DNA of 5,394 nt from CAYSEQ01 sp964430475 (GTDB lineage: Bacteria > Patescibacteriota > Microgenomatia > UBA8517), in NCBI GenBank assembly GCA_964430475.1, contig CAYSEQ010000022.1:1-5394 (forward strand). Reading direction: 5' to 3'. Position 1 is the stretch's first letter. Each line of letters begins with the position of its first letter. The notes under the pieces were generated by a model. That model had not been told where the DNA came from. It was given only the letters and a program-made list of their open reading frames with translations, and did no database searches. Below are positions 1-5,333 of the stretch, piece after piece. The position numbers and the translations under genes are program-made.

Positions 1-2
1 TT

Positions 3-131
3 AATAGGCTTTATTATGGGGAAAAAAGAAAACATGCGGTGGAGTTCGGAAAGCTCTTAGAAAGATACTTTCCGAAGGTAGAAGTTGTCTATCCCGAAGC
101 CAATGTGATGTTTATCTGCTATGCCTCTTAA
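3..131 (+). CDS. 3' end of an unidentified gene, 5' truncated by window edge
   Basis: An open frame enters from the left edge and encodes 42 residues before a TAA at 129-131. The composition looks like real protein: an amphipathic helix (HAVEFGKLLERYF) followed by a hydrophobic strand pattern (KVEVVYPEANVMFICYAS). I do not recognise the gene with confidence. Helix, then a 'VEVV-P-x-x-N-h-h-F' strand, resembles the C-terminal subdomain of fold-type I PLP enzymes such as L-threonine aldolase, but this is only pattern similarity. Beyond the stop, the same frame stays open for 26 further codons (132-209) to a TGA at 210-212 with a plausible hydrophobic composition, so the TAA could be a disrupting mutation in a decaying gene. 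It precedes the CRISPR locus in the same orientation and shows no functional link to it. Confidence 0.4.
   Translation, partial: NRLYYGEKRKHAVEFGKLLERYFPKVEVVYPEANVMFICYAS
45..76. repeat. 9-bp inverted repeat inside the upstream gene fragment
   Basis: TTCGGAAAG (45-53) and CTTTCCGAA (68-76) are perfect inverted copies separated by 14 nt. They lie in the coding part of the truncated upstream gene. No T tract follows, so it does not look like a terminator. Function unknown. Confidence 0.5.
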
Positions 132-146
132 AGAAAAGCTTTAAGG
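126..146 (+). other. hairpin over the stop codon of the upstream gene fragment
   Basis: CTTAAAG (127-133) pairs with CTTTAAG (139-145) around a 5-nt loop, with a possible U-G extension at 126/146. It spans the TAA at 129-131. The stem is AT-rich and is followed by GAGTATAGCGG rather than a T run, so it is at best a weak 3'-end structure for the upstream transcript. Confidence 0.35.
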
Positions 147-230
147 AGTATAGCGGAAAGATCTGGCTATTTGGTCAAGATCATCGTAAAGTTCCTCCAC
201 GTCGATAGTTGATTAAAAGCTATCTCCTTG

Positions 231-259
231 TTGAAATTTTGTTTGTGTTTTTATAGAAT
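231..259 (+). promoter_or_regulatory. predicted sigma70-type promoter for the scoutRNA (and possibly cas12d)
   Basis: TTGAAA (231-236) and TAGAAT (254-259) are separated by 17 nt. Each differs from consensus (TTGACA, TATAAT) at one position. The expected start is about 6-8 nt downstream, near 266, placing the anti-repeat at the extreme 5' end of the transcript. No other promoter pair is evident between here and the cas12d start, so cas12d may be transcribed from it by read-through. Confidence 0.55.
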
Positions 260-266
260 GTTAATG

Positions 267-277
267 AGTTCCTAACT
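267..277 (+). other. anti-repeat segment of the scoutRNA
   Basis: AGTTCCTAACT is the exact reverse complement of AGTTAGGAACT, found at 5333-5343 in repeat 1 and 5377-5387 in repeat 2. It would start one base after the predicted transcription start. The segment is partly palindromic (AGTT/AACT), so both partners could also fold into 4-bp hairpins with complementary AGG and CCU loops. Its last base (277) overlaps the possible basal extension of the closing helix. Confidence 0.75.
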
Positions 278-350
278 CTAAGTGCCCTTGCGCTTTCCCC
301 AACCGAAAGGTTGGTTGCCTTTCCCCGAAAGGGGTTCCGATAAGGAACCA

Positions 351-384
351 GTGCAAGGGCGCGAAACTTAGAATCTTTCTTTTT
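351..384 (+). terminator. terminator-like 3' end of the scoutRNA
   Basis: The 3' strand of the closing helix (351-362 and 368-372) is followed within two bases by a tract at 374-384 containing nine T in eleven bases, ending three bases before the cas12d ATG. A stable GC-rich helix followed by a T tract resembles an intrinsic terminator, although the basal helix is only AT-rich and the tract is interrupted by two C. Partial termination here would make the small RNA while letting some transcripts continue into cas12d. Confidence 0.4.
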
Positions 385-386
385 AG

Positions 387-3300
387 ATGAGCAAAAAATT
401 TCAAGACTCTTCTGGCTATCGTCTTCACAAAGATCGTATCCTCTTTTCTGGCGGAGAGATAATGCGAACAATTAAATATCCGCTGATAGTTGATGAAAAT
501 AACCCTAACTCGGAAAGGATTCTAAAAAAATTTAAGCAGGCAGTTATTAATGATGACAGGGTAATTCGTGGTGACATAAACCTCAATGATTTTCTAAAGA
601 ATACATCTGAAGGAAAGCGAATTTATACACTTTTTGACTTTTGGCTAGACTCTTTGCGAGCCGGAGTTATTTGGGCGGATAAAACAGCGACATTAACTTC
701 ATATAGAGAAACATTTTTTCCAGCAACAATTACGGTAAAAGACAGAATTTGGGAGAACTCCTCTGAAAGAATAAAAAAATTTTTTGACAAGGATAAATTT
801 TATAATGAGTTTCTTACCAAGGTACAAATAAGAAGTAATTCAACAGCAAGGTCATTTGAAAGTAGACTTAAAAATTGTGTAAAAAAGAGTATAACGGATG
901 AAGAGGAAAAGAACGAGTTTATCAAAGCGCTGACAAATCGCTTTTTTGATAAATCCGGCAAGTTAAAGTATGACACTTTTGGGCAGGATAAAGTTTGGAA
1001 GAGCTTCGGTTTAGATAAAAGCATAATTAATCAATCAAAACCCCAAGGCAGACTTCAAAATATAACCTTTCTCATCATTCCAGACCTCATTAATCTAGAA
1101 GAAAAGTCTATAGAGGAACTTATTAAAAGAAGGAGAAAATGGCTTTCTAGATATATTAATTCAGAAGACGTTGAAAAATGGTTGGAAAAGATTTTAGATT
1201 TAGGGTCTAATTTTAACAGCTATTCCAATTATTTTAATAAAATTTTAACTTCTCTTAGAGATGGGGAAGTCCAAGAAATCTACGAAGCACTTTCAACGTT
1301 TTTACCGGCGGAGTATGTGTCTAAAGGCGATGTTCTTAACTCGCTTGAATTTTTGTCGCAGAAAGCAAGACAAATTCCTGATGTATCAATGTTGATCACA
1401 AGTTGGGCAGATTATCGTAGTGTTTTTGGAGGAAGAATACAAAGTTGGTTTAGTAATTTTATCAAGAGACAATCTGAGATTGACGAAAAGATTTTGCTAT
1501 TTAAATCAAACCTACAGAAAGCAAAAAATTATCTTAATTCTCTTAATGTAAATAAGGCTAAAGATGATGTAAAAGATTTACAACAGTTAATTGATAGGCT
1601 AGATTCTATTAGTAATGAAATTAGTAATGAAGATGTTAAAAAAGAAAAAGAATTTGAAATTTTCGATTCGCTTCTATCTTCTCTAAGGAGAAGACTTAAT
1701 TTTTTCTACCAGCAGTATCTTTATGACGAAGCAAAAGAAGAAGATAATGTTAGAAAAAATGAAAAGCTTAAAGGTATTTATGAAAATATAGAAAAGCCAG
1801 TTGCTTTTTATGGTGAGAGGCAACAAAGAAAAAATGAAAAATTTGTTGAAGATACCATCCCGATACTCGAGGATGGAATAGTTTTTCTGACTGAACTCAT
1901 TACCGCTCTACAAAAAACATTTTCTCCGGAGTCAACTTTTGAAGTATCTAAAAGGAAAAAGGAGACCGAAGAAAATTTGTATAGAAGAGAACTGCAATTC
2001 ATTTGGAGTAAATTAAAAGATTTAGCCGTTAATTCACCGGAGTTTAGAAAGGAATATAAAGAAATTCTTGAATCGGTTTGTTTAGAATCAACCGCTTATC
2101 AACTTTTCAATAAAGAAAGCACAGGAAGGTTTGCCTTTTATAAAAATGAGCACGCCAAAGGCAACGTTGAAGAAATTGAGCTGAGAAATATCAAAGAAGG
2201 CTATCTTATACAATTTAAAAATTTGATAATTCACCTAATTACCTTTTTAACGCAATTTGGCAAAGATGAACTTCTAAAAGACAAAAATCTTTTACTTGAC
2301 TGGGTAGAGCTTGCTAAAAATATTGTTGCAAATTTGGTTAGATTCAACGCTAATACAGAATTTTCGCTTGATAAGAAAAGAAATCTTAGGCGGTTTGAAA
2401 AAGCCAAAAATTACCTTAATCTTTTCAAACTGGAAAAGGTAAAGAAAAATGAGTTTGGTTTTATAATCCAAAGTCTTATTTTATCCGAGATAAAAGGGGC
2501 GGCCACTCTTTACTCAAAGCAAAAGTATATTGCGTCGTACTCAGTCCAAATTGTCGGATCAAACAGTCGATTCAAGCTCTTTTATCAATCTCTTGACAAT
2601 TCTATAGATATTTCAAGTTCCGAGAAAAAGGAACTAATGAAAAAACACAGATACTTAGTTGCCTATGATGAATTAAAGAAAATAAATAAAAATGCGACAG
2701 AAGGCCATATAAAACTTTTGCGATTAGATAAAAAACAAGTTGCCCCTTTTACTGCTTATAATGATGATCTTGTGAGTAAAACTTTTTTGCTTAGCTCATC
2801 TCCTTACCAACTACAATTTTTAGATAAATATTTATATAGACCAAAAGGTTGGGAAGATATTAATATCACTCTTGGAGAATGGAGTTTTATCGTTGAAGAA
2901 GCTTATAAGATAAAGTGGGATTTAGGAACAAAAAGACCAATTTTTGAAAGAGATCTAGAAAGCAATCGCAATAAACTTTATCTTGCAATACCGTTTACTT
3001 TAAAAGCTACCGAAAATAAAAAAGATTTTCCTTTAAGTAAGATTGTTTTAGAACAGAAAGACAAAAAGGACTACAGTAGGGACAAAAATCGACTCAAATA
3101 TCCTATCCTTGGAATAGATGTAGGTGAGTATGGGCTAGCGTGGTGTCTGGTTAAATTTGATTATAATCAGGAAGATAAGAATTTTCTTATCCGTAATATT
3201 GATATAATCGGAAAAGGATTTATAGAGGACAGAAATATAGGAAAGATTAAAGATTACTTCGCAGAAATACAGCAAAAGTCACGTTTGGGAGCATATAACG

Positions 3301-4190
3301 AGGATGATACTACAATTGCCAGAGTCCGCGAAAACGCTATTGGAAAACTTAGAAATGTTATTCATGCAATAGTAACCGGAAGCCCTGACGGAGCGTCTCT
3401 TATTTATGAGGATGCCATCTCAAATTTTGAGACAGGCAGCGGTAGAACCACCAAAATTTACCACAGCGTCAAGAGAGCAGATACAGAGTTTGAGTCAGAG
3501 GCAGATAAAGCAGAACATTCTCTCGTATGGGGAAGAAACAGTAGATATATAGGAAGAAATGTCGGCGCCTATGCATCAAGCTATATTTGTGCTAAATGTC
3601 TGAAAAGTATCTTTGAGATTAAGAAGAATGATTTGTCAGATGTCACGATTGGAAAACCCGAGGGCAACATTTTGACCTTAAGGTATAAAGACAGTTCATT
3701 TTTTGCCTATTCTAAGGATAAAAATACATTTTATAAAAGTAGGACATTTTCTCCAACCGAGGAGAATCTCAAAGATTTGAGAAAAATGGTTAAAGATTTT
3801 GCTCGTCCACCACTTATAGATAGCGAAGTTATCGAAAAATTTGTAAAAGATAAAAAAATCTTAGATGAAAAAAATATTAATAGGCTTAAATCAACAAGAG
3901 GCAACAGTTGTATCTTTGTCTGTCCATTCTGTCAGTTTGTTGCTGATGCTGATGTTCAAGCTGCGTTTATGATGGCAATGCGCGGATATTTGCGTTTTTC
4001 GGGTATTGTCCCCCCACAAAAAGATTCTCAAGGTAACCCCAAAAATTCAGAAGAACAACCAAAGACTGGTGATACATTTCTTGAAAAAACGGCCGAATAT
4101 TTGAAACAGCTCGAACCTGAAGTAAAGCATAAAATAATAAATGCGGTTAAAATTGATTCTGGTAATTACACTCTAACTCCTAACCAATAA
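387..4190 (+). CDS. cas12d: Cas12d (CasY) type V-D CRISPR effector nuclease
   Basis: RNA-guided DNA endonuclease of 1267 aa, a normal length for Cas12d (about 1200). The N-terminus (GYRL-x3-R-I-x3-G, then IKYPL) and LFDFWLDSLRAGVIW (82-96) match the Cas12d hallmark region. Further family motifs are SWADYR (339-344), FYGE (474-477), SEIKG (700-704) and SPYQLQFL (805-812). The C-terminal RuvC is intact: RuvC-I GIDVGEYG with D911; a helix with RVRENAIGKLRN (979-990); RuvC-II IYEDAISNFETG with E1008; RuvC-III DADVQAA with D1189 (D1187 adjacent). A split zinc-ribbon pair, C1068-x2-C1071 and C1179-x2-C1182, flanks the last insertion. Residues about 370-450 are lysine-rich and helical, probably coiled coil. 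There is no HNH domain. The ATG at 387 is the first possible start (in-frame TAG at 384-386) and keeps the conserved N-terminus, but has no Shine-Dalgarno sequence; M26 (462) does. Family members cut double-stranded DNA next to a short T-rich PAM. The gene follows the scoutRNA and converges with cas1. Confidence 0.96.
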   Translation: MSKKFQDSSGYRLHKDRILFSGGEIMRTIKYPLIVDENNPNSERILKKFKQAVINDDRVIRGDINLNDFLKNTSEGKRIYTLFDFWLDSLRAGVIWADKTATLTSYRETFFPATITVKDRIWENSSERIKKFFDKDKFYNEFLTKVQIRSNSTARSFESRLKNCVKKSITDEEEKNEFIKALTNRFFDKSGKLKYDTFGQDKVWKSFGLDKSIINQSKPQGRLQNITFLIIPDLINLEEKSIEELIKRRRKWLSRYINSEDVEKWLEKILDLGSNFNSYSNYFNKILTSLRDGEVQEIYEALSTFLPAEYVSKGDVLNSLEFLSQKARQIPDVSMLITSWADYRSVFGGRIQSWFSNFIKRQSEIDEKILLFKSNLQKAKNYLNSLNVNKAKDDVKDLQQLIDRLDSISNEISNEDVKKEKEFEIFDSLLSSLRRRLNFFYQQYLYDEAKEEDNVRKNEKLKGIYENIEKPVAFYGERQQRKNEKFVEDTIPILEDGIVFLTELITALQKTFSPESTFEVSKRKKETEENLYRRELQFIWSKLKDLAVNSPEFRKEYKEILESVCLESTAYQLFNKESTGRFAFYKNEHAKGNVEEIELRNIKEGYLIQFKNLIIHLITFLTQFGKDELLKDKNLLLDWVELAKNIVANLVRFNANTEFSLDKKRNLRRFEKAKNYLNLFKLEKVKKNEFGFIIQSLILSEIKGAATLYSKQKYIASYSVQIVGSNSRFKLFYQSLDNSIDISSSEKKELMKKHRYLVAYDELKKINKNATEGHIKLLRLDKKQVAPFTAYNDDLVSKTFLLSSSPYQLQFLDKYLYRPKGWEDINITLGEWSFIVEEAYKIKWDLGTKRPIFERDLESNRNKLYLAIPFTLKATENKKDFPLSKIVLEQKDKKDYSRDKNRLKYPILGIDVGEYGLAWCLVKFDYNQEDKNFLIRNIDIIGKGFIEDRNIGKIKDYFAEIQQKSRLGAYNEDDTTIARVRENAIGKLRNVIHAIVTGSPDGASLIYEDAISNFETGSGRTTKIYHSVKRADTEFESEADKAEHSLVWGRNSRYIGRNVGAYASSYICAKCLKSIFEIKKNDLSDVTIGKPEGNILTLRYKDSSFFAYSKDKNTFYKSRTFSPTEENLKDLRKMVKDFARPPLIDSEVIEKFVKDKKILDEKNINRLKSTRGNSCIFVCPFCQFVADADVQAAFMMAMRGYLRFSGIVPPQKDSQGNPKNSEEQPKTGDTFLEKTAEYLKQLEPEVKHKIINAVKIDSGNYTLTPNQ
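453..464 (+). promoter_or_regulatory. internal Shine-Dalgarno and ATG at codon 26 of cas12d
   Basis: GGAG (453-456), five bases before the in-frame ATG at 462-464, is the only good ribosome-binding site near the 5' end of the gene, whereas the ATG at 387 is preceded by CTTTCTTTTTAG. Starting at 462 would remove the GYRL-x3-RI-x3-G segment that other Cas12d proteins share, so the longer form is preferred as the functional product. A shorter second product remains possible. Confidence 0.3.
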
Positions 4191-5215
4191 AACTTACTTT
4201 CTCAAAATTCTCAACAATCTTTTTCGTCTCCGGCCAAAAGTTAGTGATACCTGCTTTGTGGCCGTAAAGCTGATAACCAGCCTTGATTGGTCTTCCGCCA
4301 TTTGGTTTTGAAGGAACAGGAACTATAAACCTTCTAGTATTTCCCAACAGATAAGCTCTTAAAGCCAAAACAACTCCATGTAAAAGCTCTTGGAATNNNN
4401 NNNNNNNNNACCTGCCGTGTTGCTTCTATATACACTTTCGTATCTAAAAACTCTTTTATCTTTTCAATTGCAGCTCCTAAGATCTTTTCATTATTGGTTT
4501 TATTTTTAAGTTCTTTATAAGTATCAAAGACAACTTTGTCAAAATAACCCCTATAAGCTTCAATTAAGTCGTAAACGAGTGCCGGGTAATCGGTAGGCTT
4601 GTGAATAAATCCATGGTAAGGGCTTAAATTATGGTACAAAGTCCAGCGAAGAATTATCCCGGTTACGAATTTTGAGACAGCATCTAAAATTTTTTCAACC
4701 TCATTTTTTCCTCCTCTCCTTCCCCCCTTTAACTTAAGCTGATGGAAATACTCTCTCCAATATCTTCTAGCATGCTGCGCTTCAATGGCAATCATCTTGT
4801 CGCTGTGTATTACTCCATAAAGCAAATCCCGGTTGCACGGCGTCAACCAATTCATGCTTTTAAATTTAGCCTGAAGAAGTCTTTTTGCGATATAAGATCG
4901 TTTTTTCTCATTTTGTCTATACAAAATTTGTTGGGTTAAAATATTCTCTTGGTCAGGGGGTAAAGTTGGGCAAACTACCACAGCTCTGGGCATATGCCTT
5001 CTGTGTATAACCACAGGAATCTTATAAAAAGCACACTTTTCAAAAAATTCCTGTGGCAGATCGCAAGATTCTCCATAAAGCATAATAGAATGAATCTTTA
5101 CCCATTGTATTTCTTCCTTACCTCCTTTATAGTCAAAAGTAACACTTTTGGGAAAAATCTGGATTTGCGAAAGGTAAGGTATCCAAAGATACATTTTTCT
5201 TGGTGCTTCACTCAT
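4180..5215 (-). CDS. cas1: Cas1 CRISPR integrase, stand-alone, interrupted by an assembly gap
   Basis: Metal-dependent integrase that inserts spacers into the array. Numbered from the ATG at 5215, the Cas1 signature residues are present: E145 in IEAQHARRYW, H205 in YHGFIH, and D216 and E219 in YDLIEAYR. The H+11 and H+14 spacing matches the acidic pair of characterised Cas1 proteins. The N-terminal part (about 1-85) is the beta-rich domain and the rest is the helical catalytic domain. A 13-N run (4397-4409) falls after ATRQV; past it the protein resumes in another frame with FQELLHGVVLALRAYLLG and ends FEKVSFIG at a TAG (4180-4182). The frames join if the real gap is a multiple of three; with 12 bases the protein is 344 aa. 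A TTG at 5227 and an ATG at 5194 are alternative starts; none has a clear Shine-Dalgarno sequence. No cas2 or cas4 is present, as expected for V-D. It is divergent from the array and overlaps cas12d by 11 bp. Confidence 0.93.
4397..4409. other. assembly gap (13 N) within cas1
   Basis: Thirteen undetermined bases. The reading frame before and after shows that 13 cannot be the true length if the gene is intact: lengths divisible by three (12, 15 and so on) restore a continuous Cas1. Automated callers would split or mis-terminate cas1 here, adding an out-of-frame tail of about 20 residues to the first part. Confidence 0.97.
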
Positions 5216-5324
5216 AAACCATGTCAAATTAAGAAAATCAGTCTAAAATAATTGTATTTATTATACATTATAGGATACTTTAAATGCAAATTTATCTTGA
5301 TTTTTCGATATAATTGAGTTATAC
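5216..5324 (+). promoter_or_regulatory. AT-rich CRISPR leader between cas1 and the array
   Basis: This 109-bp non-coding stretch lies between divergent cas1 and the first repeat. It is strongly AT-rich, with several -10-like hexamers on both strands. It has the position expected of a leader, which would make the repeat at 5325 the leader-proximal one and the spacer at 5351 the newest. Array polarity is inferred from the cas1/leader position and from the repeat ending in AAAGGC next to the spacer, the orientation I recall for Cas12d repeats. Confidence 0.6.
5267..5272 (-). promoter_or_regulatory. possible -10 element for cas1
   Basis: On the minus strand this reads TATAAT, a perfect -10 hexamer, and lies about 50 bases upstream of the cas1 ATG at 5215. 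No convincing -35 hexamer is present at 16-18 nt spacing (candidates read TAAATT, ATAAAT or GATAAA), so the assignment is weak in such AT-rich DNA. Confidence 0.3.
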
Positions 5325-5325
5325 T
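5297..5325 (+). promoter_or_regulatory. possible promoter for the CRISPR array
   Basis: TTGATT (5297-5302) and TATACT (5320-5325) are 17 nt apart and would start transcription near 5332, inside the first repeat. Alternatives are a perfect TATAAT (5309-5314) without a good -35, which would start around 5321 just before the repeat, and TTGTAT/GATACT (5252-5257 and 5274-5279), starting around 5286. The choice cannot be made from sequence alone. Confidence 0.3.
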
Positions 5326-5333
5326 CATCGAAA
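5303..5333. repeat. inverted repeat across the leader-repeat junction
   Basis: TTTCGAT (5303-5309) in the leader is the exact inverse of ATCGAAA (5327-5333), the start of the first repeat. Between them TGAGT (5315-5319) and ACTCA (5323-5327) form a second, nested inverted repeat with a 3-nt loop. The arms share base 5327, so not all pairs form at once. Confidence 0.5.

Larger units (their letters stand above)
266..384 (+). ncRNA. scoutRNA of the type V-D system (predicted)
   Basis: This non-coding stretch of about 119 nt lies immediately upstream of cas12d. It is GC-rich (46 of 80 bases in 281-360) within AT-rich DNA. Positions 267-277 are perfectly complementary to 11 nt of the CRISPR repeat. 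A long closing helix pairs 282-293 with 351-362 (12 bp including two G-U), extended by TCTAA (277-281) with TTAGA (368-372). It encloses three hairpins: CCAACC/GGTTGG with a GAAA loop (299-314), a CCTTTC/GAAAGG or alternative CCCC/GGGG stem (318-334), and GGTTCC/GGAACC (333-349). Cas12d and Cas12c systems are known to need a scoutRNA with short repeat complementarity in place of a tracrRNA; position beside cas12d, structure and anti-repeat fit that role. The 3' boundary is inferred from a T-rich tract at 374-384. The assignment is by context and complementarity, not by matching a known scoutRNA sequence. Confidence 0.78.

Noticed and set aside
126..146. Intrinsic terminator of the upstream gene
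   Set aside because: The hairpin is AT-rich and no T run follows it, so it does not meet the basic pattern.
284..360. Cloverleaf-like fold resembling a tRNA
   Set aside because: The closing stem and three hairpins suggest a cloverleaf, but the arm sizes are wrong, there is no 7-nt anticodon loop, no TTCNANC T-loop (the last loop is five bases, GATAA) and no D-arm signature.
220..471. 83-residue open frame on the minus strand
   Set aside because: It runs antisense through the structured RNA and the 5' end of cas12d, shows no recognisable motif, and is explained by the inverted repeats.
800..2002. Two minus-strand open frames (800-1024 and 1808-2002) inside cas12d
   Set aside because: Both are antisense to well-conserved Cas12d sequence, have low-complexity Ser/Phe/Leu-rich composition and no ribosome-binding site; they are shadows.
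387..4190. Cas12a, Cas12e (CasX) or TnpB identity for the large protein
   Set aside because: The RuvC and zinc-ribbon layout is common to all, but the IKYPL and LFDFWLDSLRAGVIW N-terminal motifs, the ISNFETG RuvC-II context, the Cas1-only neighbourhood and the 18-nt spacer point to Cas12d; TnpB is far shorter.
4180..4368. Separate 62-residue minus-strand gene
   Set aside because: It is the C-terminus of Cas1: extending its frame upstream to the gap gives FQELLHGVVLALRAYLLG, which continues the Cas1 helical domain.
4742..5251. Plus-strand open frames at 4742-4939 and 4994-5251
   Set aside because: They are antisense to cas1, which carries its catalytic motifs on the other strand, and look like no known protein; a Cas2 at this place was considered but neither frame resembles one.
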